A stretch of DNA of 10,106 nt from Leyella stercorea (GCF_019052365.1 NZ_JAHQUY010000087.1:1-10106), one strand, 5' to 3'. Shown: positions 1 through 8,200, counted from the first letter of the stretch. Numbers and translations: made by a program. Notes: generated by a model from the sequence alone, not told the origin.

Positions 1-17
1 AAACACTTGTAAATCGC

Positions 18-46
18 TCATTTTTAGCTATTCGGCATATTTTAGC
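18..46 (+). repeat. Dispersed intergenic element, left copy
   Basis: Bases 18-36 (TCATTTTTAGCTATTCGGC) recur exactly, in inverted orientation, at 10023-10041. Similarity continues inward with a few mismatches: both copies have a second TTTTAGC exactly 18 bp after the first (22-28 and 40-46 here), then AATTTT. Outside base 18 the two copies diverge, so the shared unit is about 37 bp. The paired TTTTAGC half-sites could be a regulator site or the remnant of a mobile element end. No function is assigned. Confidence 0.6.
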
Positions 47-100
47 AGAATTTTTAATAAAAAAACTCGTCAACAAACTACGAAATACGAAAAGTTTTGC

Positions 101-108
101 TATATTTG
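101..108 (+). promoter_or_regulatory. Candidate Bacteroidota -7 promoter element for the small envelope genes
   Basis: TATATTTG matches TAnnTTTG, the -7 consensus of the Bacteroidota primary sigma factor. It lies 35 bp before the first ATG of the three-gene run. No clear TTTG is seen at the -33 position, so the call rests on the -7 element and its placement. Confidence 0.55.
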
Positions 109-143
109 CACTATCATAATTTATTAACTTAAAAATAAAAGAC

Positions 144-359
144 ATGAAAGCATTAGGTTACATTGGAGCATTCCTCGGCGGTGCACTCGCCGGAACTGCA
201 TTAGGAGTTCTTCTCGCTCCGGAGAAGGGTAGCGAGACACGTACACGCATCGGTGACGCTGTTGACGACTTCTGCAAGAAGCACAACATCCGCGTTAGCC
301 GCAAGGAGGTTGAAGACCTTGTTGACGACATCAAGGACGCAACTGAAAACGAAGATTAA
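144..359 (+). CDS. YtxH domain-containing small membrane protein
   Basis: This 71-aa protein has one N-terminal hydrophobic, glycine/alanine-rich segment (about residues 5-25) that runs directly into the sequence LLAPEKGSETR. That junction is the hallmark of the YtxH/gas-vesicle-like family. The remaining 40 residues are charged and probably helical (KKHNIRVSRKEVEDLVDDI), ending in an acidic tail. Family members are small membrane-anchored proteins often linked to general or envelope stress, but the molecular role is unknown. It is the first gene of a same-strand run; the next ATG follows after 32 bp, and a TAnnTTTG promoter element sits just upstream. The ATG at 144 is the only sensible start because the hydrophobic segment begins immediately. 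The family call is firm; function is not known. Confidence 0.85.
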   Translation: MKALGYIGAFLGGALAGTALGVLLAPEKGSETRTRIGDAVDDFCKKHNIRVSRKEVEDLVDDIKDATENED

Positions 360-391
360 TAACAAGCAACGAAAGCAAAACGAAAAGCAAG

Positions 392-742
392 ATGTTCTCA
401 ACAGATAAAAACATAGAGACCATTGCTGAGCTTATCGAAGCTGTCAGAAATTACATCGGGCTTCAGACAAAGTTTGTGAAGCTCGATGTAATTGAAAAGA
501 TAGTGCGTCTGCTCACAGCCCTGACAATGGTGGCTGTGCTTTTGCTGCTTCTTTTCATCGGACTCATCTACCTCTCGTTCGCAGCAGCTTACGCTCTCGC
601 ACCACTGATGGGCATGGCATTGGCTTTTGCCTGCGTAGCCGGTGGCTACTTCATCATGCTCATCCTCTGCGTTATGTTCAGAAAGAGATGGATAGAACGC
701 CCACTCGTAAAGTTTCTCGCTGGTCTGCTGATGAACGAATAG
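392..742 (+). CDS. Holin-like two-pass membrane protein (phage holin superfamily 3.6 type)
   Basis: This 116-aa protein has a short amphipathic N-terminus (IETIAELIEAVRNYIGLQ) and two long hydrophobic segments (about residues 40-66 and 72-95). A basic patch RKRWIERP follows the second segment. The layout, including a helical lead-in before two membrane passes, resembles the phage holin family 3.6 / Holin-X group. In Bacteroidota such genes are chromosomal and sit beside YtxH genes rather than in prophages. No phage genes are nearby, so a lysis role is unlikely; an envelope or stress role with the YtxH protein is inferred from adjacency. It sits 32 bp after the YtxH gene and 30 bp before the next gene, consistent with one transcript. 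The family assignment is from memory of the pattern and could be generalised to an unknown membrane protein. Confidence 0.7.
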   Translation: MFSTDKNIETIAELIEAVRNYIGLQTKFVKLDVIEKIVRLLTALTMVAVLLLLLFIGLIYLSFAAAYALAPLMGMALAFACVAGGYFIMLILCVMFRKRWIERPLVKFLAGLLMNE

Positions 743-772
743 TAGTCAGCCTAAATTCACACATAAACACTT

Positions 773-1078
773 ATGTCAAAAATCGAACCTATCGAAGCTG
801 TCGAACAGCCGCAAAACATCCAGTCGCTTGAGGACATAGCTGCATACAAGGATAAATTGCGCAAACAAATAGAACACGAAGAGGAGTGTATAGCCGACAA
901 GTGGAACGAACTGTTTCACAAGGAGGAGCCTGCGCCTCAAGGCAAGGCTCAGAAGCTCTTACGTATGGTGAGCCTTGGTTCGGGTATGTTCGACGGCATG
1001 ATGCTCGGTTGGAAGCTTTATCGCAAATATCAAGAGGGTGCGTTCTTGTTCGGAGGCAAAAAAAAGAAGCATAGATAA
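773..1078 (+). CDS. Small hypothetical protein with acidic helical N-terminus and basic tail
   Basis: I do not recognise a named family in this 101-aa protein. Residues 1-50 are polar and strongly acidic, with helix-forming stretches (LEDIAAYKDKLRKQIEHEEE). Residues about 60-85 are moderately hydrophobic with glycine and methionine (SLGSGMFDGMMLGWKLY), which might lie on a membrane. The protein ends in KKKKHR. It is the third gene of a tight same-strand run after YtxH and holin-like genes, which suggests a peripheral partner of those membrane proteins. The lysine tail is encoded by an A8 run (1058-1065), which on the other strand is the T-tract of a terminator for the convergent operon, so the tail sequence may be constrained by that overlap. 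The reading frame looks real from its spacing and lack of a competing frame; the function is unknown. Confidence 0.72.
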   Translation: MSKIEPIEAVEQPQNIQSLEDIAAYKDKLRKQIEHEEECIADKWNELFHKEEPAPQGKAQKLLRMVSLGSGMFDGMMLGWKLYRKYQEGAFLFGGKKKKHR

Positions 1079-1091
1079 ACATCTACGCTTC
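1058..1091 (-). terminator. Intrinsic terminator of the murB operon, overlapping the convergent gene
   Basis: Read on the minus strand, an 11-bp stem (arms 1081-1091 and 1066-1076) encloses a GTTT loop at 1077-1080 and is followed by eight T (1065 down to 1058). The one non-Watson-Crick position is a G-U pair in minus-strand RNA but an A-C mismatch in plus-strand RNA, so it suits minus-strand transcripts. It covers the last codons and stop of the plus-strand gene. Confidence 0.7.
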
Positions 1092-1121
1092 ATTATTTCT
1101 TAATACTTTTCAAGTTTTTAC

Positions 1122-1147
1122 GTTGTTAAGACTCAATACTTAACAAC
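1122..1147. other. Inverted repeat between convergent genes
   Basis: A perfect 9-bp inverted repeat, GTTGTTAAG and CTTAACAAC, is separated by 8 bases between two convergent genes. It lacks a long T-tract on either side, so it is at most an auxiliary or bidirectional termination hairpin. Confidence 0.45.
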
Positions 1148-1160
1148 TCTAATTCGGCAT

Positions 1161-1949
1161 CTAACGCTCCATCGTTAGTTTTAGTCCGTCGTATGCCAGA
1201 CTGAGTCCTTCCGGCATACGCTTTTCCGCCTCATCATACAGTCCGATATGATGGCAAACATGCGTTATATACGTCTGCTTTGCGCCAATCTTATGCGCAA
1301 ACTCAGCCGCGTCAGCCACAAGTTGGTGCGAATGGTGCTCTTTCTCAAAGCGCAAAGCGTTCACAACAAGCGTCTCTACCCCATCAAGATACGGCAACTC
1401 TGCGTCGCCGATAGTCTTCATGTCCGTAATATACGCAAACTTGCCTATACGAAAGCCGAGAATCGGCATCTTGCCGTGCATCACTTCTATAGGTATTATC
1501 TCCAAATCGCCAATGCGCAATGGTTTGTGCGGACGGATGGTGTGCAGTTCAAGACGCGGAACGCCAGGATACAGATGCTCGCCGAAGCAATACGGCATAA
1601 TCTGATGCACATGGTTGCACGTCTTCTCGTCGCCGTACAGATTTATCGGTCCGAACACCGAGAACGGGCGCAAGTCGTCGATTCCTCCTACGTGGTCGTA
1701 GTGGATATGTGTCATCAGTATGGCGTCGAACGGCTTGAACGGCAACGGCATCAGCTGTTGGCGTATATCGGGTCCGCAGTCGATAAGCACGCGTGTGCCT
1801 GTCTCCGACTCTACAAGCGCCACACAGCGCAGACGATGGTCGCGCGGATCTTTACTGCGACACACTTCGCACTGGCAACCAAGCGACGGTACACCACCCG
1901 AAGTGCCTGTACCGAGCAAGGTTACAGTTATATTATTGTTGCTGCACAT
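1161..1949 (-). CDS. PhnP-like MBL-fold metallo-hydrolase
   Basis: This 262-aa protein belongs to the metallo-beta-lactamase fold. The start LLGTGTSGGVPSLGC is followed by a Cys cluster (Cys25, Cys27, Cys30), like the structural zinc site of PhnP phosphodiesterases. The metal-binding signature HIHYDH is at residues 81-86. Further likely ligands are His158 (VMHGK), Asp176 (YITDMK) and His230 (THVCHH), and His208 sits where PhnP has its catalytic-site histidine. PhnP cleaves ribosyl 1,2-cyclic phosphate in phosphonate breakdown, but no phosphonate genes are present here, so the substrate is unknown; a cyclic phosphodiester or other phosphoester is plausible. It is the last gene of the minus-strand run after murB, with an 83-bp gap, and is followed by a minus-strand terminator. 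The ATG at 1949 is chosen because the fold begins five residues later. All expected metal ligands are present, suggesting an active enzyme. Confidence 0.88.
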   Translation of the reverse strand: MCSNNNITVTLLGTGTSGGVPSLGCQCEVCRSKDPRDHRLRCVALVESETGTRVLIDCGPDIRQQLMPLPFKPFDAILMTHIHYDHVGGIDDLRPFSVFGPINLYGDEKTCNHVHQIMPYCFGEHLYPGVPRLELHTIRPHKPLRIGDLEIIPIEVMHGKMPILGFRIGKFAYITDMKTIGDAELPYLDGVETLVVNALRFEKEHHSHQLVADAAEFAHKIGAKQTYITHVCHHIGLYDEAEKRMPEGLSLAYDGLKLTMER

Positions 1950-2003
1950 TATTCTGAACTAATCTTTTTGCTGTTCCGTGTCCTTCTACCTATACTCCCT
2001 ACC

Positions 2004-2019
2004 CTTCGCTTTTGCGAAG
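2004..2019. other. Short hairpin between murB and the MBL-fold gene
   Basis: CTTCGC and GCGAAG form a perfect 6-bp stem around TTTT in the 83-bp gap. No T-tract follows on the minus strand, so it is a weak or partial attenuator at best, or an RNA processing or stability hairpin. Confidence 0.35.
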
Positions 2020-2032
2020 AGACAAAGGAGTT

Positions 2033-3049
2033 CTATATTACATTCACTTCCGGATGTATCTCTATACCAAACTTAGCGCGTACATCTTCAATGATGCGCT
2101 TATAGAGTGTGACAACCTCCTCACCGGTTGCGCCTCCTCGATTGACAAGCACGAGCGCCTGACGGTCGTGTACGCCTGCCCTTCCGAGCGATGCGCCCTT
2201 CCATCCGCACTGTTCTATCATCCATCCAGCCGGAATCTTGATATGGTCAGCATCCACTACGTAATGAGGCATTCCTTCGTGTTGCGCAGCGAGGCGTTCG
2301 TAAACATCGCGCCCTACAACAGGGTTCATAAAGAAGCTGCCTGCATTGCCAGTCACCTTCGGATCGGGGAGCTTAGCCTCGCGTATATTGATAATGGTTT
2401 GACGCAACTGCTGAGCCGTCGGCTTACTGATGCCCTGCTCCTCAAGCGAATGGCGAATATTGCCATAGTCAAGATCCGGACAGAAGTCAAGCGAGAAGCA
2501 ATAAGTGACGTAAGTAATCACATAATGGTCTTTCCACTCGTTCTTGAAGCGGCTCTGACGATAAGCATAGCGGCAGTCTTCGTTAGAGAACTCCACCACA
2601 TTGCCGGTAGCAATCTCCACAGCCTCAACTTTCGTAATCAGATCCTTGGCTTCAGCGCCGTATGCACCGATGTTCTGCACCGCACTTGCGCCCACTTCGC
2701 CCGGTATAAGCGAGAGATTCTCTGCTCCATGCCATCCTTTTTCTACGGCATAAGCCACGATGTCGTCCCATGTTTCGCCCGAACCGCAGCGCAACCACAC
2801 CTTACCTTCGCTTTCCTTCACTACCTCGCGCCCCATTATTGCAGAATGAAGCACAAGTCCGGGGAAGTCGCGTGTGAGCAGAAGATTGCTTCCGCCGCCG
2901 ATAATCAGCAACGGCTTGTCTTCGGCTGTTATCGAACGCACGCAAGTCTGCAGTTCGTCTACGTTGTCGAACTCTACAAAGCGGCGGCAATTGCCCGATA
3001 TGCCGAAGGTGTTATGATTGAGGAGATTATAGTTCTTTATATCTTTCAT
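2033..3049 (-). CDS. murB: UDP-N-acetylenolpyruvoylglucosamine reductase MurB
   Basis: MurB is the cytoplasmic FAD enzyme that uses NADPH to reduce enolpyruvyl-UDP-GlcNAc to UDP-MurNAc, the second committed step of peptidoglycan synthesis. This 338-aa protein matches the long type I (E. coli-like, about 340 aa) form. It has NTFGI near the N-terminus, the FAD-binding GGGSN (51-55), the stretch SLIPGEVGASAVQNIGAYG (113-131), and YRQSRFK with the active-site Arg164. GNAGSFFMNPV carries the catalytic Ser238, and HPEVNVI at the C-terminus holds the proton-relay Glu334. The ATG at 3049 is preferred over the in-frame GTG at 3052. It starts 21 bp after the upstream lipoprotein gene and is probably co-transcribed from the promoter near 3970. 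A long open frame runs antisense to it but looks like a by-product of codon use. Confidence 0.97.
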   Translation of the reverse strand: MKDIKNYNLLNHNTFGISGNCRRFVEFDNVDELQTCVRSITAEDKPLLIIGGGSNLLLTRDFPGLVLHSAIMGREVVKESEGKVWLRCGSGETWDDIVAYAVEKGWHGAENLSLIPGEVGASAVQNIGAYGAEAKDLITKVEAVEIATGNVVEFSNEDCRYAYRQSRFKNEWKDHYVITYVTYCFSLDFCPDLDYGNIRHSLEEQGISKPTAQQLRQTIINIREAKLPDPKVTGNAGSFFMNPVVGRDVYERLAAQHEGMPHYVVDADHIKIPAGWMIEQCGWKGASLGRAGVHDRQALVLVNRGGATGEEVVTLYKRIIEDVRAKFGIEIHPEVNVI

Positions 3050-3070
3050 CACTTTTCAAGTTTTCGCACG

Positions 3071-3919
3071 TTACATTATAAGTTTCATAAGCTTCCACTT
3101 TCTGCCGATGCGGCGGAAAGTAAGCTCAGTCTCGATGCCATTGGCTATGCCTCGGATAACAAAAATCTTCTGTCTGCTCTCCGTGTATTTCTGTCCGTAC
3201 AGAATGTTATAAATCACCTTATGTGGCAGTTCCGGTGCGAACGAAAGCCACTGCTCAGGCGCAAGTATTCCGCTCATCGTTTCGAAATCGTCGTCAGGAT
3301 TAGGACCGGTGAACTCCAGTGGGTCGTTCACGCTTGCCACCTGAAACGTAGTGTCGTTGACGAACTTCTGATAGAAATGCAGGAACGAAGCATTCTTGCT
3401 CTTGGCGAGACTCTCGTTGCGAATGGAAGTCATCATCCACAAGCCCTGCTTGCGTTCGAAGACATACTGCTTCACGCTATATCTTTTCAGATTGATGCGC
3501 TCCACAACAACGTGTGAGATAGACGTGTCTTTCACCACATCCATTTGGCGTGGACTGTCAAAAATCAAGGTATAGAAGTCCTGTCGCATGAAGAAATGGT
3601 CTATCTTCCAGTTTTTCTTTGCGAGATAAGTGGTCTTCTCACCCGTAACAATGGGCAGCGGAAACTCGATGCGCTTAATCTGCAACTTGCGGTTTGCCGC
3701 GAAGTTGAAGAAGAAGTCGTCGAACAATTCGTCAGCAGCCTTCGGCATCGGCGTCTCTGCGATGATTTCCTCTATAGAGTCAGTCACAGCGCCTGTGTCT
3801 GCCGTCATAATGGTATCAGTATCTGCATCAGATGCGCTTTTTCCGGTGCAAGATGAAGACGAAAAACAAACAATGCCCACAAAAATAGCGAGCACTACAA
3901 ATATAACAGCTTTTCTCAT
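3071..3919 (-). CDS. DUF4348-like putative lipoprotein
   Basis: This 282-aa protein begins MRKAVIFVVLAIFVGIVCF, a classic export signal, followed by SSSSC with a possible lipidated Cys24 (the lipobox is weak). A Thr/Asp/Ala-rich linker (about residues 25-65) leads to a folded domain starting near DELFDDFFFNF. That domain is rich in alternating aromatic/beta segments (RRIGRKWKLMKLIM at the end), as in the Bacteroidales DUF4348 family; this assignment is from memory of the family. Its role is unknown; it probably sits in the envelope facing the periplasm. I start at 3919 rather than the in-frame ATG at 3979, because the latter would put 20 hydrophilic residues before the signal peptide and would lie upstream of the promoter element at 3969-3976. 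It precedes murB by 21 bp, implying co-expression with cell wall synthesis. Confidence 0.82.
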   Translation of the reverse strand: MRKAVIFVVLAIFVGIVCFSSSSCTGKSASDADTDTIMTADTGAVTDSIEEIIAETPMPKAADELFDDFFFNFAANRKLQIKRIEFPLPIVTGEKTTYLAKKNWKIDHFFMRQDFYTLIFDSPRQMDVVKDTSISHVVVERINLKRYSVKQYVFERKQGLWMMTSIRNESLAKSKNASFLHFYQKFVNDTTFQVASVNDPLEFTGPNPDDDFETMSGILAPEQWLSFAPELPHKVIYNILYGQKYTESRQKIFVIRGIANGIETELTFRRIGRKWKLMKLIM

Positions 3920-3968
3920 ACTACAATTAATACATTTGTCAGGCTCTATCAAGCCCTCAAATTTTTGG

Positions 3969-3976
3969 CAAAAGTA
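3969..3976 (-). promoter_or_regulatory. Candidate -7 promoter element for lipoprotein-murB-MBL operon
   Basis: CAAAAGTA on the plus strand reads TACTTTTG on the minus strand, an exact TAnnTTTG match. It lies 49 bp upstream of the ATG at 3919. A -33 TTTG is not obvious. Confidence 0.55.
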
Positions 3977-4018
3977 CAACTTTATTTCGATAAACTTCTT
4001 TATTAGCCTAAAAAATAT

Positions 4019-4026
4019 TACCTTTG
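4019..4026 (+). promoter_or_regulatory. Candidate -7 promoter element for pheS
   Basis: TACCTTTG is an exact TAnnTTTG match, 44 bp before the pheS ATG. At the -33 spacing (19 bp) the sequence is TTCT, a partial match to TTTG. With the opposite-strand element at 3969-3976 this makes a compact divergent promoter region. The short AT-rich leader shows no T-box or attenuator hairpin. Confidence 0.6.
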
Positions 4027-4070
4027 CAATGTTTTTTTATAAGTTAGTAAATAAGCTATATAATTATAAT

Positions 4071-5105
4071 ATGTTAGAAAAGATAGAAGAGCTTCTTAAG
4101 GAAGTGAACAATCTTACAGCATCGAATGCTGAAGAGATTGAACAGCTGCGACTTAAATACCTGAGCAAAAAGGGCGAGATTACAGCTCTCATGGCTGACT
4201 TCCGCAACGTACCTGCGGATCAGAAGAAGGTTGTAGGTATGAAGATCAACGAGTTGAAGCAGGCAGCTTTGCAGAAGATCAACGATCTGAAAGAGCAGAA
4301 CGCAGAGGCTGAGGAATCGGCTGACGACATCGACCTGACACGCTCGGCTTACCCGATAAGCCTCGGCACACGCCATCCGCTTACAATCGTAAAGAATCAG
4401 ATCATCGACATATTCCAGCGCATGGGCTTCACATTGGCTGAGGGTCCTGAGATTGACGACGACTTGCACGTGTTTACAAAGTTGAACTTCGCTGCCGACC
4501 ATCCGGCACGCGACATGCAAGACACATTCTTCATCGAGCAGAATGCGAAGGACGTCACAAAGAACATCCTTCTGCGTTCGCACACATCCAACGACCAGAG
4601 CCGCATCATGGAGCGTCAGCAGCCTCCTATCCGCGTCATCTGCCCGGGTCGTGTATATCGTAACGAGGCCATCTCGGCACGCGCTCACTGCTTCTTCCAC
4701 CAGCTTGAGGGTCTCTACGTAGACAAGAACGTATCGTTCACCGACCTGAAGCAGGTGCTTCTCACCTTCGCACGCGAGTTGTTCGGTCCCGACACCAAGA
4801 TTCGTCTGCGCCCGAGCTACTTCCCGTTCACAGAGCCAAGCGCCGAGATGGACATCTCTTGCCACATCTGCGGCGGTAAGGGTTGCGGCTTCTGCAAGCA
4901 TACCGGCTGGGTAGAGATCTTAGGTTGCGGCATGGTCGACCCGAACGTGCTTGAGGCTTGCGGCATCGACAGCAAGGTGTACACCGGCTACGCTTTCGGT
5001 CTCGGCATCGAGCGCATCACCAACCTGAAGTATCGTGTAGCCGACCTGCGTATGTTCTCAGAGAACGACGTGCGCTTCCTCGACGGATTCGTGGCTGCCG
5101 ACTAA
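4071..5105 (+). CDS. pheS: Phenylalanine--tRNA ligase alpha subunit
   Basis: This is the catalytic alpha subunit of the alpha2-beta2 synthetase that charges tRNA-Phe in the cytoplasm. The 344-aa protein has the usual N-terminal coiled-coil tRNA-binding arm (about residues 1-85) and then the class II core: motif 1 region around HPLTIVKNQIIDIFQRMGF, DHPARDMQDTFF, LLRSHTSNDQSRIM, motif 2 in RVYRNEAISARAHCFFHQLEG, and motif 3 GLGIER (310-315). Two CxxC pairs (Cys264/267 and Cys272/275) form a probable zinc knuckle before GWVEILGCGMV; E. coli PheS lacks it, but it is common in other lineages. The start at 4071 is set by MLEKIEELL and the upstream promoter; earlier in-frame codons lie in the divergent promoter region. 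The beta subunit gene pheT is not adjacent, so the subunits are encoded apart. A strong terminator follows. Confidence 0.97.
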   Translation: MLEKIEELLKEVNNLTASNAEEIEQLRLKYLSKKGEITALMADFRNVPADQKKVVGMKINELKQAALQKINDLKEQNAEAEESADDIDLTRSAYPISLGTRHPLTIVKNQIIDIFQRMGFTLAEGPEIDDDLHVFTKLNFAADHPARDMQDTFFIEQNAKDVTKNILLRSHTSNDQSRIMERQQPPIRVICPGRVYRNEAISARAHCFFHQLEGLYVDKNVSFTDLKQVLLTFARELFGPDTKIRLRPSYFPFTEPSAEMDISCHICGGKGCGFCKHTGWVEILGCGMVDPNVLEACGIDSKVYTGYAFGLGIERITNLKYRVADLRMFSENDVRFLDGFVAAD

Positions 5106-5133
5106 AAGCATACATTATATATAATATATAAAC

Positions 5134-5199
5134 CGACTGGAGCAAAGTCCCGTTGTTGTACATTACACGACAACGGGGCTTTGCTCCAGTCGTTTTTTT
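5134..5199 (+). terminator. Strong intrinsic terminator after pheS
   Basis: Arms 5134-5159 and 5167-5192 form a 26-bp stem around a 7-base loop, directly followed by T7 (5193-5199). The only two departures from Watson-Crick pairing are G-U pairs when read as plus-strand RNA, so the hairpin is tuned to the pheS transcript. Confidence 0.92.
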
Positions 5200-5251
5200 A
5201 TGCCAACAGCACATCTTTTTTATTATATAGCCACATTTTAGGCTAACTAAT

Positions 5252-5282
5252 TTCGGTTTGTGCTCAGTTTATGCTAACTTTG
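5252..5282 (+). promoter_or_regulatory. Candidate promoter for the nuclease-helicase gene
   Basis: TTCG (5252-5255, one base from TTTG) lies 19 bp before TAACTTTG (5275-5282), an exact TAnnTTTG -7 element. Transcription would begin near 5287-5290, only a few bases before the ATG at 5292, giving a nearly leaderless mRNA. The earlier in-frame ATG at 5271 would lie upstream of the start of transcription. Confidence 0.6.
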
Positions 5283-5291
5283 TTGCTAACT

Positions 5292-8200
5292 ATGCACTCA
5301 AACAACACGATAGAAAAGAGTTTCACTACAGAACATGCCATGCTGTTCTTCAAGGAGATTGAAGAAGTGGCTGCGGGCTACTTCGACATTCATGCGAAGT
5401 ATGCCATGCTGCGCGATGTATTCAGGCGCGTAGTGAACCAAGCACTCTCACAAACAAGTATCAACTTCATAGGTCTGTTCGCAAAGGTCGACTATCTTAT
5501 GAAACAGTTGGACGTGCCCACCAGCAAAGCCCAACTGATTCACGACACGCGACGCATGCTGAACGCCATACATACCACATCCGGCGACGAACTCGCCGCA
5601 GCCTTTCCGTACGACGTTAAGGCTACGGCATTGTTGGTGGAGCTGCTGAGCGGCAGAACGGCGCCCGAGTCGCTTTCTGCATACTTCGCCACGACCGACC
5701 GCAAGCGCCGCTGGAGCAAACTCGACGCCAATGTGCTGCGCTGCATCGTCAACAGTTGGGACGACGTGTATATCTACGCTACGGAGGAGCAGAACGCCAC
5801 CGAGATAAAGATATGCTACAGCAGACAGAATGCCTATCTGTGGCTCAACGGTAAGGGCGACTGGTCGTACCTGAAACAGATTCTGCACAAGGACGTGCAG
5901 CTGAACCTCGTGCGCATTCGCATTGAGGACGGCGTCTACATGCCCGAACTTATCATCTACGAGCCCGACTACCTTATAGACATCACCGCCATAGCCTCAT
6001 GCTTCGAGACCTACGCCGAGTCGCCTTACGTCAGCTTGGTGAACGCCGTGAAGCCGCAGCCCAACACCATACACATCCACTTGGGTAATCTGGCTGGCCA
6101 ATTTCTCGACGAGACCATACACGAGCGCCATTCGACGTTCAACGAGAGCATCGTCAGCTTCTTCCACAGCAACGCCATCGGACTTACCTCGTGCGACGAC
6201 CTGAAGAAGAAGCCCGTCGTGGAGCAATTCTACAAGGAGGCGCAACAGCAGCAGCGCAACATCGAGCGGCTGATTGGCGAGGTGCTGCCGCAGGAGGTAG
6301 ACGAGTACGACAATCACGAAGTGGTGCTCGAGCCTACGTTCTTCAGCGAGGTGCTGGGCATTCAGGGACGTCTCGACTTGCTGCACGAGAAGAACGGCAA
6401 CGTGACCATCATCGAGCAGAAATCGGGCAAAGGCGCTTTCGTGCCCTTCACCGCCGACGGCTTCAACCCCAACCGACCCGAACCGCAGGAGAAGCATCTC
6501 GTACAGCTCTCGCTCTACCGCGCCTTGTTCAACTACGAGTTTGGCAAGCGTGCCGACCAGCTGCGCCACTTCATGCTTCTCTACTCGAAGTATTCGGAGG
6601 GCTTGGTGTCGATAGCCAGCATGCCCGAGCTCACCCTGCGCGCCATACGCATGCGCAACCTGCTGGCGTGGCTCCACATCGACTGCGCCAACAACGGCTT
6701 CGGCATACTCAGATCGTTAACACCCGATACGCTCAACCGCAACATGCTTAGCGGCCGATTGTGGGACGAATGGGTGCGCCCCGAACTGGAGCGTACGCTC
6801 AACCCTATACGCATGGCTACACCGCTGGAGCTTGCCTACTATCTGCGCTTCATGCGCTTCGTCAGCAAGGAGCATCTGCTCTCCAAGATTGGCAACAAGA
6901 CTAAAGACGACAGCGGTTTTGCCGCCGTATGGCTCGACACGCTCGAGGACAAGCGCGCGGCGGGCAACATATACGAGGGGCTCACCATCGCCTCGTTCGG
7001 CGAGAACGGCGACGCCGTGGAGAGCCTGCAGCTGAAGTTCAGCGAGGCGCGCTCTGTAGATACGTCCAACTTCCGCACGGGCGACATCGTCATCGTCTAT
7101 CCCTACAGCTTGGGCTGTGTGCCTAACGCCTGCGCACAGATGGTGAACCGCGCTTCTATCAGCGACATCACGGAGGAAGGCGTGGAGGTGGTGCTGCGCA
7201 ACTCGCAGACCGACCGCCGCGTGTTCGACCTCTCCGAGGACGTGCGCTGGGCTATTGAGCACGACATGTTCGAGTCGTCGGTGAAGTCGCTGTACAGCGG
7301 CATACATAGTTTTCTCTCCGCAAGCAAAGAACGCCGCGACCTGCTGCTCTGCCAGCGCGAGCCGACAATCGACGAGAGCCAGAAGCTCTGCGGCGACTAC
7401 GGCTCGTTCAACACGCTCGTAGCCCGTGCCAAGCAAGCGCGCGACATCTTCCTCGTCATCGGACCGCCGGGCACTGGCAAGACATCGTTCGGACTGCTCA
7501 ACATTCTGAAAGAAGAACTCACCAACCCCGCAGCCAACGTGGTTCTGCTTTCGTACACCAACCGCGCCGTCGACGAGATTTGCAGCAAACTCGTCGAGAG
7601 CGGCATCGACTTCCTGCGCATCGGCTCTGAACTCAACTGCGACAAGGCGTTCAGCGACCACCTGCTCTGCTACCGCGCTAAGGACTGCCGCAATGCGCGT
7701 GCCGTCAGCGAACTTATCGCCAACACGCGTGTGTTCTGCGCCACGACATCGGCGCTCAACGCCAACATCCACTTGCTGAAGATAAAGCACTTCGACCTCG
7801 CCATCATCGACGAGTCGTCGCAGATACTGGAGCCGCATCTCATCGGACTGCTCGCAGCCCACACCTCCACAACTCAAAACTCACAACTCAAAATTCAAAA
7901 CTCCATAAGCCGCTTCGTGCTCATCGGCGACCATAAGCAGTTGCCGGCTGTGGTGCAGCAGACTGCGGAGGAGTCGCGTGTGGACGAGCCAGAGCTGCAC
8001 GCCATTAATCTCACCGACTGCCGTCTGTCGCTCTTCGAGCGTCTGCTCAAGTGGTTCAAGACCGCAGAGGGCTACGACCCGCGCTTCGTCTATATGCTCA
8101 CGCATCAGGGACGCATGCATCAGGAGATAGCCGAGTTTCCGAATATCGAGTTCTACGGTGGCAAACTCTCCGTCGTGCCGCTACCCCATCAGACGCTGCC

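Noticed and set aside
392..742. Prophage lysis gene (holin)
   Set aside because: There is no endolysin, portal, terminase or integrase in the window, and the neighbours are chromosomal envelope genes.
1105..3064. A 14-bp direct repeat ACTTTTCAAGTTTT at 1105-1118 and 3051-3064
   Set aside because: It is A/T-rich, short, and shows no extended similarity; the second copy overlaps the sequence just before the murB start, so coincidence is likely.
2012..3517. A 501-codon open frame on the plus strand opposite murB and the lipoprotein gene
   Set aside because: The minus-strand frames hold an unmistakable MurB and a signal-peptide protein; the plus-strand translation shows no domain and spans two real genes and their junction.
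3919..3979. Upstream ATG at 3979 as start of the lipoprotein gene
   Set aside because: It would place 20 hydrophilic residues before a clean signal peptide and lies upstream of the minus-strand -7 element.
5448..7877. Long minus-strand open frames under the nuclease-helicase gene
   Set aside because: They are antisense to a protein with complete helicase motifs. Their Leu/Val/Ala/Arg-rich translations are typical of reverse complements of GC-rich coding DNA.
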